A stretch of 64,000 nt of DNA from Blastobasis lacticolella (Eukaryota > Arthropoda > Insecta > Lepidoptera > Blastobasidae), in NCBI GenBank assembly GCA_905147135.1, contig LR990057.1:1-64000 (forward strand), read 5' to 3'. The position numbers and the translations under genes were made by a program. Under the pieces are notes generated by a model. The model saw nothing but the letters and a program-made list of their open reading frames with translations. It made no database searches and was not told the origin of the DNA. Positions 43,082 to 54,978 of this stretch are shown here, one piece after another (within the stretch, counting starts at the first letter, position 1; the number at the start of each line of letters is the position of its first letter).

Positions 43082-43946
43082 CCTGTTTAGAGCATCTCTA
43101 AAGGCTGGTTTGGAAAGAGCAAAGACATCAATGTAGGTGAACATATTAACTAATAAGTAGTTATGTACATATATTATATAATGACAGGCAAAGTTCTACA
43201 AAACTACTGAACAGTAAAATTGTTTCACTAATAGGAAGCTTCTCTCTTCCTGTGTGTCACTTTGTATTTTCGAAAGTGTGAGATAGTCGAATGTTTGCAG
43301 AGTCTCGGACAGGGCGCGGGTGAAACAGATTTGATGTGATTTCCCTTTGTAAAAAATCTGGTTGTGATGAGGTATGTTCCGGTAATGTCAGAAGCCACAG
43401 ACAAATAATGTAACGAAGCGCGCCTATTTTCTATTTGTCCTTTTGAGCGAGCTGCAGAATATAGCCTGTATCATAGAGAAAAAAAAATGCTTAATGAAAT
43501 TATTAAAAGTAATTTTCGTTTATTTACGTAATAAATCCTTTCATGTCTCAGTGAATTTCGAGAGTCTAAGATAGAAATAAATTATATTCGTTGAACTTGA
43601 AACGAAAGCCTTACAGGTACCGTTTACTGGTAGCTCCTCTTATTACCACCCTTCTATCTATTTTAAATAGATGAACCCATGCAAAGGTACGTTTCCGTCA
43701 ACCGAATTTGTGTCGAGTATTGTAGCTGTGCAACAATTTAATCTAAATAAGTGCTTTAGAAACAAACATATTTAAATAAAAAAATTTATAACTTACCCAT
43801 AAAATAGTACCTACAGCGATCCTTTTTAAACCATAATATGTTGAATATTTCAATTTATTTTATTGCATTCGGAAAACTTACAGCTACTTACTATCTACAA
43901 AGCATACTAATGTATAATATTTATTTAATATTTTTTATCCAGGTTG
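43082..43946. other. no gene seen
   Basis: AT-rich intergenic DNA. No supported ORF, RNA or repeat. Confidence 0.5.
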
Positions 43947-44138
43947 TCTATACTATAATATTATAAAGAGGAAAGGTTTGATTTTTTGTTTGTTTGTTTA
44001 GATTGAATAGGCTTCGAAACTACTGGACCGATTTAAAAAATTCTTTCACCGTTGGGAAGCTACACTATCCCCGGGTGACATAGGCTATATACCCGTGTAC
44101 CCGTAGTGGTACCCGTGCGAAGCCGGGGCGGCTGCTAG
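43947..44138 (+). mobile_element. minimal 192-bp Helitron
   Basis: It starts TCTATACTATAATATTATAAAG and ends CCCGTGCGAAGCCGGGGCGGCTGCTAG followed by T. The ends are those of the 12218-13201 Helitron, with only a short non-coding body between. The base before TC is G rather than A. Confidence 0.75.
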
Positions 44139-44780
44139 TGTGTTATAACCTTCGTATTGACCGTTATAACCGGGTACTATTTGGTCTACTATGCTTCTTA
44201 TTAGAAGAAGAAAGATTAGTCCATTGTGCATCCAAAACGACATCCATCCATCAGCGTCGCCGCGATCTATTGCAGTGGGGTCCCTGGTAATCCAACTACA
44301 GATAAAATATAGCCCCTGGGTAAGCCTCGTACCTACAGCTTGAAAAGTAATAGCCCAGCCACGATTCGCCGTTCCAGTGAATTGGAAATGATTGGTCGGT
44401 TTCGCTGATATTTACTTGTTTTTGATAAAACAGACAATTCCATTTAATACTCATAGTGGACAAAAACAACCTTCAATACAAAATAATCGCCTGTGTGATA
44501 CACACTTGATGAAAATACTTCAATTTCTTCGCCTCAGTGGCATATTCTACAACACCCACGGAATAAGTAAAGTGTATACATATATAACTGTATATATTGT
44601 AGGCTACAAAGTAGGCGGCAGGGTCTCCTAATAAGCGTGAAGATTTTTTATTTAATTATTCAGGAAACATACAGCTTTTATTTTATTTATTTTACTTTTA
44701 TTTAACTTAAATTACTAACAAAAACAATCTTTCAATTTGACCTAGAGTTCCATAACTGATTACAAATGTTTAAAAACCGT
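44139..44780. other. no gene seen
   Basis: Intergenic. A 79-codon ORF at 44392 has no recognisable feature. Confidence 0.45.
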
Positions 44781-44789
44781 GAGTCTTGT

Positions 44790-45235
44790 GACTATTATTT
44801 ATTTATTTAACTATTTTATTGTACACAGTAATACATACAGGTAAAAACATAATTATAAATGACACAACAGGCACAACTTATTTCTAAAAAGAAATTTCTT
44901 CCAGCAGGCCTACAGAAGTGAGATGTTACATAAGAAACGCAGATACGACGTGCACAGTACAGAATAAAAATAATTATGCTACTAGATACATACACATATA
45001 CATACAAGCTTAAATATATAATGAATACGTACATGCATAATTATATAATAATTTATAAAATAATATACGTACATAAATACATATCTATTTAGGACTAGAC
45101 AGGGAAAGGTAATGCTCTTTGACGCGCTTTTTAAAAGTAGGTAGTGACGGACTGTCACGCACCTCTTGAGGAAGAGAGTTCCACAGTCTCGCAGCATGCA
45201 CAGTAAAAGAGTAGGAGAAGAAATCGGAATTATGG
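44790..45235 (-). repeat. LINE 3' end (minus strand)
   Basis: ATTTATTTATTTAAC at the left is the reverse of a microsatellite-type LINE tail. The body contains CACCTCTTGAGGAAGAGAGTTCCACAG in the + reading, a motif common in 3' regions of lepidopteran LINEs. No coding part remains. Confidence 0.5.
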
Positions 45236-45336
45236 ACGGGGATGGCTAGTGACGTTTTGACATTTGCAGTACTTTAATTAAATATAACAAAACAAATGTA
45301 CCTAGTTATTAAGTAATATGAGAAATTAACAGTATT

Positions 45337-45387
45337 GAATGGTAAATTGAAGGTTTTAGAAGGTTTATAACCTTCAATTTACCATTC
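45337..45387. other. perfect 19-bp stem hairpin
   Basis: GAATGGTAAATTGAAGGTT (45337-45355) is exactly complementary to AACCTTCAATTTACCATTC (45369-45387), with a 13-nt loop. It lies about 600 bp upstream of the CUB/LDLa gene start. Confidence 0.7.
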
Positions 45388-45989
45388 TAGCCCTTTAACA
45401 GCTCACTCACTTTTTTATAACTGATCAAACTCTCTGCAAATATGTCAGCATCACTCAAGCATTTAATATAAAAATTACATGAACGCCTAATAAATGAGTG
45501 CCTTGCAAAGGTTGAATAACTAAACTTGACTTTCTTTTGAGAGGAACTACGTATAATATTGAAATAATTTTATTCTAGCTGTGTTTCTGAATCAACATAG
45601 TTATTTAATATTTAATAAAGAAAAAGAGCATCAAAATAATTTTACACTACTATCATTATCTATGAATTTTCCAATCTTGTTTTTAAATCGTTTATATTAC
45701 CTTTCCACAAGTCTCACAAGTCCAACATTTACTGTATCGTGTATGGGCTGTTGATGGTTCATTTGTTTGGTTAACACAACTCGTTTGATCTACCGGAAAA
45801 AGGAAGAATCCCCGTCGTGCTCTCTGAATATGTGGTCCCATTCGAATGACGCGTATGGTGTTGCTATCTCAGAACAGTAACTTCAGTTATTGTTCCGAGG
45901 TTGTCACTGGGCCGCGGTGCGAGCTCACGTTAATGGTGCGGTGTTTCCTGTGTGCGCAGTAGGCGGGCTCGCGCTGCGGGTACGCTCGG

Positions 45990-48900
45990 ATGATGGCGGC
46001 GCGGGCGGCGCTGCTGGCGCCGTGGTGGCTGTGGTGGCTGGCGCTGTGCTGGCGCGGCGCGAGCGGCGGCTGCGGCGTGGCCGAGTGGGCGTGCCGCGGC
46101 GGCGGCTGCGTGCGGCTGGACGCGTACTGCGACGGCGCGGCGCAGTGCGCGGACGGCAGCGACGAGCCGCCGCACTGTTCGGTGTGCAACCGCACGTACT
46201 ACGGGCGCGCGGGGCTGGCGTACGCGCTGGCGGTGCGCGAGGCGCCGCGCGTGCCCTTCCTGTGCCACCTCACGTTCACGGCGGGCGGCGGCGCGCACGG
46301 CGACCTCGTGCAGCTGTCCTTCGAGGAGTTCCGCGTGGGCCGCTACGAGCCGGGCGCGCTGGACGGCTGCCCCGACGGCTACATGCAGGTCTCGGAGCTG
46401 GGCCGGCCGTTCACGGGCGGCTCGTGGTGCGGCGCGGCCGACGGCGCCGCGCTCTACTACAGCGAGACCAGCACCGTCACCGTCTCCGTCAAGCTGTTCC
46501 GCGCCCGCCTCGGCGAGAAGTTCGGCTTTCGGCTCCGATACAAGTTCCTGGCGCAGCGCGAGGCCGTCGTCAGGTCAGTTAATTTGTTTGCAGTATGCCT
46601 TGTATTAGAAACGCGTGTTTGTGTAGGTGGTTAGATTCTGAACAAGATGAGCTTTTGCTCTCGGTTTAGCGATCTCAATATCACAGCTTGGCTAAGGGGT
46701 TTAAGCTGTGCTGGCTTAGCCTTATATTTTGTAATTGGAAATGGCGTCAGTTATAAACTCTAAAATCGAAATATGTAGTTGTAAATAATGTTGTTGAGAT
46801 AATTAAGGAAACAAGGAAGTTTCCAGTCAGGCACGCTCTATCTTCGGCCGTGTCGTCACACCAGGTGAGATGGTTAGTTCTAATAAAAAAAACTATATTG
46901 GATGGACACCTAGAGAGACAGGATGAAGAACGGCTTACGAGAGGTATCTATGGTGTGAATATTTTACAAAAAAGGCAGGGAGTACCCTCAACCGGCGTAA
47001 ATATATGAAAATTGTATGAATACGGAAGAGGCAAAAGAGGTGCGTCTAGATCGCAGTTTGTGGCACTCTATAGTCTCAGCCTACCCCTTTGGGATACGGG
47101 AATGAGTGTAAAAGGAAATCGGACACTATCGTTAGTCCCCCGCCGACAGGTTCGGGCTGCTGGAGGCGCCGCTGGAGCGCGGCGCGGTGTCGCCCGGCAC
47201 GTACTGCACGCGCACCTACGAGGAGTGCCACCGGAAGGCGTGCCGGCTGCAGAGCCCCAACTACCCGGGGATGTATCCTAGGTAAGGACTCACGCAACGA
47301 GTCAACAGTCGCTGAGAATTTGAATTCACTGTCGATACATTTGACAACGATAAACACAACAGTGCATTTGCATGCAAAACATAACCAAGTTGTCAGCCTC
47401 ATGAGAAAAAATTAATACATAGGCACACGCCATAGTGGATTCACACTACTCACTATAATACTTACATTGGAAATAAGGTCAGAGCCGAGTAACTTCTCTC
47501 TCTAACAATTTTAAAACCTTCATACAAAATATGTAGGTATGTCCATCACATGTAATACTGTCAGCGAACGTGTTATAGGTATTAAACAATGACAAAGCAA
47601 ATTAGAAAATTAACTTACATACGACTGCATACTACTACTGGTTGTGTTTTAGATACTATTTATACCTCTACGTATCAGAAACTTAGCACCGAATAGTACC
47701 TTTCAATGGAAATAAGTAAAACCATTGAAAATGAGTGTAACTCTGTCATAGAAACGTGACGTGCTACTGGAGCCTGCGCCAGAAGGACATCCCGACCTGC
47801 AAGCACGCCATGATCTCGGTGCGGCAGGAGTACGCGCACAAGATGCAGATCAAGCGGTCCATCTCAATGGCGAGGTGAGTGTTTTTCGTGGTTATCACGG
47901 CTATGTACCGCGCAAGCAGAATGAGGTGGAACCGTGTGTTAAGTAAATCGAAATGACAGCTCTCGGGTGTTTTGGGCAAATCTAGGGCAAATTAGCGTTA
48001 CGCCACAGATTAGAAAAACGTGACGACAAAGACGTGTCGTGCCACGTGCAGTGTAGGGTTCCGTAGTTACCCGCTATCATATGCGGGCAAAAGAGGGCTT
48101 TCTGATAGTATAAACACATTATAAAGTTACCCAGTTGCGTAGGTGTAAAGCCTCGTGTAGCATAACCAACAGGATTATCTTTCGTGTTTACGCAACTCCA
48201 CTTCGTCGTAGGAATTACGTTAGTAATTTGCGTGGTTCTGTTTGAAATGTATCTCTCCCATTTTTCCCTTCTCTCAGCCAAGCAAGCACTACTTGATAGT
48301 CCACCCAGCAGGGCTTGTTCTTTATTAGTATTAGTTCTAGTATTTTTATTCCTTAGTGCGATTTTCGTTTTCGCGGTAAGTAATGACATCCATGTAGAAT
48401 TGATTTTGTAAAGCTTTCTTGGCTATGGGATAGTTGTCCCCTTCATTATACGCTAGTTGTTGTATCGTGCGCCGGTTAAGAAGTGAGGTGCTTTGGTGGC
48501 GTAGTAACCGTGCAGAGTTGCACTTCTTGTAGTAGCTCGTTCGGAGATAAGCGCCAGATAATTTTTTATAGTGAGCGGTTACCTTTATGGAGAAATATAG
48601 CTCGAAATATTTTCTCGATGTCAGAAGTTAGCGCGTATTTGTAACTTCTCCAGTTTATAATAAGAGTTAAAATATTTTTTTTAAGGTTGGGCCTTTTTCA
48701 ATCAGATTATTTATGTTGAAACCCGTTCTATTTTCTGGGAGGCGTTGTACACCGTACGACGGCGAGTCGATATGTAACTTTCTCGTATTACTCCATGAGG
48801 TGAGAGAAATATGTACTTCTTTTTCTTGCGTTGGCTGTGTAACTGGAGTCATGTAACCAATGTGCTCGGCAATGAATTGTTTATATTGTTCTGCAAAGTT

Positions 48901-51900
48901 ATTCTGTTTTGTCATTTTTCGAACAAGTTGCCGAGAGTTAGCAACAGCTTGTGGTCGTGATTTCCTTACGTTTCGCACATAGTTTGGTTTCATAGGCATC
49001 TTTACGATTTATTGATTACCCCGTTGATTACCTCTCTGTAGTTTCGTTGTTATGTTGTTCGCAGTAATCATCGCTGCTGATATCGGCTTTGTCTTTGGAG
49101 TGGCATTGATTTCTTTGTTTTCCCAAAATGTCATCATGGACTCAATGCATAGCCTCATTCATCTTACGGCTATGAATCGATGCCATTTAAAGTTGCCATG
49201 CAGTTCTTTGAAAGATTTTTGGGAAATTTTAAGAAATTACTTTATAATACAGCATTTCCCATACTATTTTCAGTACAGTAGTAACATAAAATAACTTTTA
49301 AAATATTATACAACGGTTTTATTTTTTGTCCCGTGCCGTACGCGGCGAAATGTAGGCTGAATACCTAAATATTTATTTATTTTTTGTTTTTGATTGTGTA
49401 TTATATGTATGGAATTAATTCCTCGCTAAACAGAATATATTTTCTAAATGTTGTAATTTGTGCTTGTGAATATTTTTTTTTATTTTTTATTTTATATTAT
49501 TTTTATTTTGAAAGTAGTGAAGTGAATTTTTCGCCGCTTGATATTCTCGACGCGTAGGTACAACAGTACTGACTAGCAGCTTGAGAAAATTATAGGCACG
49601 ATAAAATGTGAGTATAGATAAAATAGTGTATATAACTGCATATAATTAGATATTAAAACACTCGTGTCAAATTATTATCATACTAGGCTACGCTACGCAT
49701 GTATTAATAACCTCTTTTATACGCGACTGGGCATAAACTACTATTGTTATGTTCACGAATAAGATCCAGTCGAGTTTTGTGTGTCATCTTGTATTATTTG
49801 TTAGTAGATATCGGCTGCAAGCAGGTTCTCCATAGAGCCGCGTTCGTGAGACTCTGGATCGACTAGCTTAAAGTTTTGTAGATGATACATTGTGTCGTTG
49901 ACAGTTTGTTGCTGGTTAAGTTGTTCATAAGTTTACTCTTCTTCTTTACGTTCACGACGTGGCGAGTTAATTGATTTACATTTAAGTGACAAATATCCTT
50001 TGCTATTCCCAAGGGATCTCCCGACTTCAGAAATGATGGCGTTTAGTCTGTTTAGCTTGAGACGTATTCGTTGCGCGGAGTAGTCCTTTATGGATTATAT
50101 TTGAGACCCCTGGTCAAGTAACGCGCGGAGAGTGACGCAAACACCGTCAGCATACTTGACCATTAATTGTGTTCAGCACGGCGAACACAAGTGAGCTCTC
50201 GCTCGCGATAAGTGAGAGAACTACCTGCTACCTCTTTCATCTTAGTATTGAGAGAGGAAAACAAATGTTCTCCCGCGGGCACGCTTATGCTAACCATGCT
50301 GCTGATGGATGCCTTTTATCAGATCAGATTTTCAACATTAATTTTCGTGCTCACCCACCCAGCTTGAACAAGACCGGGCGCGCGGTCCGCGCGTGGCGCG
50401 ACTGCACGGGCGAGCGCGACCGGCTGATCGTGTACGACGGCGCGAGCACCGACGACCCGGTGCTGGTGGAGTACTGCGGCGGGGACTGGCTGCCGAGGGT
50501 GACCTCCCGCGGGCCCGAGATGCTGGTGGCGTTCCACTCGTCGCCGTACAGCGCGCCGCCGCGGCCCGCGCCGCCCGCCGCGCCGCTGCGGGGCTTCGAG
50601 CTCGATGTCGAAGTCATATTCGCTGACTCGGACTCGCTAGACTATGCTAGGTGAGTAGATTTGTTGCTCAACGAAAATGTACTCATAAATCATATGTTGG
50701 GTTTTGTTTGTCTTTGTACAGGCAGGCAACCAGTCTTTTACTACACATTTATTTTCCTAAAGGTTATGATTAAATTGAAAAAGTATAGATAGTAATGCCC
50801 GAGTAGAGTGACTCAAACTCAAACTGTCGACTCAAACACAAAGACGAACTTGTCAAGTGAAATGTAATAACGTAACGCAGGGAGGCGCGACGATGCGAGT
50901 TCCACGTGAAGGCGTCCTCGTCGGAAGAGGAGGGCAACGCGACGGCGCCGGCGGCGGCGGCGGCGGGCGCCGCGCGTGGCCGCCGCGGGCTCATCCGCGC
51001 GCCCACGCACACGCTGCCGCCCAACACCACCTGCAGCTGGACTTTCCACGGACGGCCCGGTCAGTACCTATCTGCTCTCTGTTCATGGATTCGCTCTTGG
51101 GACTACCTTCTATTTAAAATCGGTCTCGTGCAGGGGACGTCGTGTGGATATACTTCTCGAGCTTCACGCAGTACTCATTGGTGGACGCGCGGCGCACCGA
51201 CAGCAGCGAGCGCGAGGAGGACGCCGGCGAGGGGCCGGGCCCGCTGGGGCCGCAAGGTTCGCTCGGGTCTCCGGGTCCGCCGGGGGGGCCGGAGAAACTG
51301 GTGGGAGCGGCACGCAGCACGGCGGCCGCGCGGCCGGCCACGGACGAGCACTGCGCGGTGGAGCTGCGCGTGTGGGACGGACCGGCGCGGCTGGCCGGCC
51401 GCTACTGCGACCAGCCGCCGCCGCTGTGCGCCCGCGCGGCGCTGGCCAACGCGACGCGGCTGCCGCGACCCTGCGCCCCGCCCGATGGGTGAGTGAGGCT
51501 CCACGTTTTTGAACGACATAGTAGCGCAGCGAACCTAAACTCGAATGTTAACAGGTACGTTTCGGAGGCGGCGCTGCTGTCGCTGTCCGCCACCACGTTC
51601 CCGGGCACGGCGACGCACCCGCTGGCGTTCGCGCTGCACTACGAGTTCGTGGACGCGCGGCTGGAGGGCGCGCCGCTGGAGGACGAGCGCGCGTGGCCGG
51701 CGGCGTGCGCGCGGCTGCTGACCGCGCCGGGCGAGTTCGCGTCGCCGCGCAACGCGCTGTGGTTCGGGCGAGGCGGCGCGCGGCGGCTGCGCTGCGTGTA
51801 CCGCGTGCAGGCGGCGGACGGCGCGCGCGCAGCGCTGGCGCTGGCCGCGGCGGCGTTCGGCCGCGAGCCGCGCTGCGCCGCGCGTCCCGATCCGCGCTCG

Positions 51901-53161
51901 GGCCGCGTCGCGTGCTACCCGACGCCGCCCGAGGCGCCCGCGCCGCCCGCCGCCGCCGCACTGCCGCGCCGCGCGATCGACGCCAGCGCGCCGCCGCTCG
52001 AGGACCGCCCGCTGGAGGACGACGACGAGGTCGAGCTGTTTGTGCCTCATTTACGGATATACGAGTCGCCGTGGCCCGGCTATAGGGTGAGCCCGATCAT
52101 TCTGTTGAGTAGGCTGTGTCGCCTCGCCTCGAACCTCCAAGTCGATCTGGATTAATATTTTCGTTTGCAGGTGCCGGTGGCCTGTCTGTGCGACAACAGC
52201 AGCGTTCCGCTGTCGCTGGTGGCCGCCGGCGGATCGTTCGAGCTGGAGCTGGTGGCGCCGACCCTGGCCGCGCAGGAGGACCACCGCCACATACATTTCC
52301 ACGGCTCCTGGAGCGCGCAGCCGAACTCGCAGCCGTGCGCTCGTCGCCGCCATCTGCCGGCGCCCGGCCAGCATCTTCATCTGGTCTATCCCTACGAGTG
52401 AGTCAAAGGACATTATGAATTAAAAATTATTTCTTGTGGGACAAATCGCTCAACGAGTGCCTCCCCTCAGTGGCAACTACGAGTCGGAGTGCGGTGAGAC
52501 GCCGTTCCTGCTGGCGGCGCGCGGGAACCGGTCGGTGCTGGTGCGCGTGTGGGGCTCCGAGGTGGCGGCGGGCGCGGAGGCGGCGTGCCACACGACCAAC
52601 CGCGTGCTGGTGTACGACGCGCGCTCGGCGCGGCTGGTGCGCGCGGTGTGCCCGGCGGCGGCGGGCGCGGCGGGCGCGGCCGTGCAGGTGCTGTGGGCGC
52701 GCAGTGCGGCGCTGCTGGTGGTGTGGGCGGCGCGCGAGCCGGGCGCGGCCAGCCTCGCGTGGATGGAGGTGTGGCGTCCCGTGGGGGCCGGGGCGGGGGC
52801 GGGGGCGGCACCCGCGGGCTCAGCCAACGCGACCGGGCTGTGCCGGCACGCATGCGCCGCGCTAGCGGTGTGCATGGACGCGGCGCTGTGGTGCGACGGG
52901 TGGGAGGACTGCCCGGGCGGCGCGGACGAGGCGGGCGGGTGCGGCGCGGGTGCGCGGTTGCTGGCGGCGCTGAGCGCGGCGGGCGCGGCGGGCGCGGCGG
53001 GCGCGGGCGGCGCGGCACTGGCGCTGGCGGCGCTGGTGGCCGTGCTGGCGGGCCGGCGGCGGCGGCGCGCGGACAAGCGGCTGCTGGGCGCGCTGGCGGC
53101 GGGCCGCCGGCTCACGGAAGAGCTGCTGTACGACGCGTCGCGCGCCTCCACGGCGTCCTGA
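45990..53161 (+). CDS. LDLa/CUB-domain single-pass membrane protein, nine exons
   Basis: Exons: 45990-46573, 47150-47281, 47752-47874, 50363-50650, 50881-51059, 51134-51488, 51555-52086, 52171-52397 and 52471-53161. Every intron is GT-AG and all phases agree, giving about 1036 residues. The start is the first ATG of the frame and is followed by a hydrophobic signal peptide (ALLAPWWLWWLALCWRGASG). Next come an LDLa module (CGVAEWAC...DGSDEPPHC), a CUB domain (exon 1), a second CUB (CRLQSPNYPGMYPRNVTCYW, exons 2-4), a third CUB-like region (exons 5-6), Ala/Pro-rich linkers, and an LDLa-like module (CRHACAALAVCMDAALWCDG). An Ala/Leu membrane segment precedes RRRRRADK and a short cytoplasmic tail. 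It is probably an extracellular binding or endocytic receptor. The layout recalls Drosophila Culd (CUB and LDLa protein), but I cannot confirm orthology. Exons are strikingly GC-rich; introns are AT-rich and hold transposons. Confidence 0.85.
47982..49000 (-). pseudogene. BEL/Pao pol remnant, antisense in intron 3
   Basis: Two reverse-strand pieces in pol order. 48999-48667 contains FAEQYKQFIAEHIGYMTPV, like the proximal RT of BEL/Pao elements. 48389-47982 contains SCVNTKDNPVGYATRGFTPT, like the segment between RNase H and integrase. The RT core between them is lost. It lies antisense to the host gene. Confidence 0.6.
49255..49690 (-). mobile_element. MITE-like repeat, copy 3, in intron 3
   Basis: Reverse complement of the 30001 family: ends in ACACTCGTGTCAAATTATTATCATA and contains GCGGCGAAATGTAGGCTGAA near 49345. 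It is shorter and more diverged than copies 1 and 2. Confidence 0.6.
49691..50362. other. rest of intron 3
   Basis: No supported gene. The frame open across 50169-50362 continues upstream of exon 4 but ends in a pyrimidine-rich acceptor (CTCACCCACCCAG), so it is intronic. Confidence 0.55.
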
Positions 53162-53215
53162 CACCGCGAGCGCTCCGTCGAGTACATCCACGTGGACCGC
53201 GAGACCACGGTGTGA
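53159..53215 (+). other. in-frame post-stop extension of the CUB/LDLa gene
   Basis: After TGA at 53159-53161 the same frame continues for 17 codons (HRERSVEYIHVDRETTV) to TGA at 53213-53215. The last four residues, ETTV, fit a class I PDZ ligand (S/T-X-V at the C-terminus), which would suit the tail of a membrane receptor. It may be readthrough, an alternative sequence allele or chance. Confidence 0.5.
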
Positions 53216-53520
53216 TCGGCGGGGCGCCCCCCTCCCGCGCTTGCGTTGCTCCGCTGCGGCGGGCGGGCGGCGGCGCGACTTGTAACATAACACTGCATTG
53301 TATCGTCGTAGAGTAGTCGTAGCCGACACGGTAGTGCGCCGCCGCGCGGCCCCGCTCGCCCCTCGTCATATTCTACGATCATTTCGATAAACTGTCCCGT
53401 CCCTCGTTTTCACCTATAAGTTGTAAATTATATTATAATGTAATTATTAAATTATGATAAAATATACATAGTTCTAAATGAACGACTAAATCTATTAATT
53501 GTTTCATTTCTTTTCTCTTG
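53216..53520 (+). other. 3' UTR of the CUB/LDLa gene
   Basis: GC-rich for about 150 bp, then sharply AT-rich. ATTAAA at about 53446 is the best candidate poly(A) signal; no AATAAA is seen. Confidence 0.45.
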
Positions 53521-53527
53521 ATAATAG

Positions 53528-53870
53528 GAGTTTTTTTTATACCACTAAGGTGGCAAACAAGCTTGCGGCCTGTCTGATGGTAAGCAGCCACCGCAGCCTA
53601 TGGACGTTTGCAATACCATGGGCATTACCCACGCGTTGCCGACCCCGTAAAAACCTTTTAACCCCTCCACCCATTTTTACTCCATGTTGTACTCTCCAGG
53701 GAAAACCTCTCCAGGTAGTTCATTCCACAACCATAGTGTGCGTGGAAGAAAGTTCCTTTGGTTCCAGTTCACGACCAATTTGGCTCCAAGGTGTGAGGAT
53801 GAACACCCTGTCGATGGCGAGCGGTGCTATGATAGAATGTAGCTGTAGCTGTAAATAAAATAAATAAATA
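53528..53870 (+). repeat. LINE 3' end or SINE-type repeat with (AAAT)n tail
   Basis: TATACCACTAAGGTGGCAAACAAGC...CTGATGGTAAGCAGCCACCG is a very common lepidopteran repeat motif. It ends AAATAAAATAAATAAATAAATC. The 119-codon ORF within is not a gene. Confidence 0.7.
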
Positions 53871-54515
53871 AATCATGACTTCTAAAAGTATTTCGCCGAA
53901 ATTTCACCTGTTTTTAGAAAAATTTATAGTACGTTCCTGATACAGTTCAGCCCTCGTCGCCATACAGGAGAATGGATATTAAAATTATTTTGTTGTCAAT
54001 TGAAGAGCCAAAATCTTATACGATAGGGCTTATCTTCTATATATATCGCATTGAATGCACCCATGTTCATGGACGCGCTGTAACCCTGTTCGATATCTAT
54101 AACCTCTGTACGGTCTCATAACCGCACATCGTTCCGTGTCAGCATTTATGCGATATAGGTATTCCGCCCGTACGCTAGCCAGTTCACTACATACCATTAG
54201 ACACTACATACCATTGGATACGAGTTTTATTCATCTTATCAATATATCATCTACAACACTGTGCAGAACTACCAAGAGCCTGTACATGTTTATGGTCCTT
54301 CGACCCTGAATTAAGTGCTTTTTTGTGTGATTTGCGAAGTGATTGCGATCGGATTGGTCGGCCTCCCACCAGCGGGTCTCGCCGACTAAAGTTGAGAAGG
54401 CGCTCTACGTCATTCGTGAATGCATAAATAAACACTTAATTTACAAGAACAAAGCAAGTATCAAGACAAAATCAATTCACTCAAGATAATTAATTAAATC
54501 AAACAATATTTATTT
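53871..54515. other. no gene seen
   Basis: Intergenic. A 12-base direct repeat (CACTACATACCATT) near 54185-54215 is the only visible pattern. Confidence 0.45.
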
Positions 54516-54600
54516 TATTTTATTTATTTATTTGCCAACAGATTTACACTTTTTGGTACATTAAATATTACATGAAAAATAGTAAACACTTAAATTATAT
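54516..54600 (-). repeat. LINE tail (minus strand)
   Basis: Its reverse reads TTAATGTACCAAAAAGTGTAAATCTGTTGGCAAATAAATA..., nearly identical to the + strand copy at 59320-59395. Confidence 0.65.
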
Positions 54601-54978
54601 TCAAGAAAATTCCATCCATTCAAGGTAGTTGGAAAATTCAAGAAAAACCTTAATTCGCTCAAGGTAATTGAAAATCCAGTAAAATCAACAAAATTAAATT
54701 CACTCAAGGAAATTGAAAAACAAGAAAAATCAATCTACTCAAGATGATTGAGAAAATCAAGAAAAATCAAGAAAATTCAATCCACTCATGGTGATTGAGA
54801 AAAATCAAGAAAATTCAATTCGCTCAAGGTAATTGAAAAAACAAGAAAAATCAATCCACTCACGGTGATTGAGAAAATTAAGAAAATTCAATTCACTTAA
54901 GGTTATTGAAAAACAAAGAAACATAAATTAATACAAGATTATCAAGAAAATCAATTGAAACAAGGTAATTGATTAATA
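54600..54978 (+). repeat. minisatellite of CAATTCACTCAAGGTAATTGA units
   Basis: At least seven imperfect units of about 40-50 bp combine (C)AATTC(A/G)CTCAAGGTAATTGA with AAAACAAGAAAAATCAA. AATT...CAAGGTAATTG halves are partly self-complementary. It lies upstream of the BEL/Pao remnant and may be part of its leader. Confidence 0.65.

Noticed and set aside
50906..52155. alternative long frames overlapping the CUB/LDLa exons
   Set aside because: They cross splice sites, lack domains and arise from stop-poor GC-rich exons. The chosen frame gives matching phases and recognisable CUB/LDLa modules.
53499..53858. 119-codon ORF downstream of the host gene
   Set aside because: It coincides with a common lepidopteran interspersed repeat.
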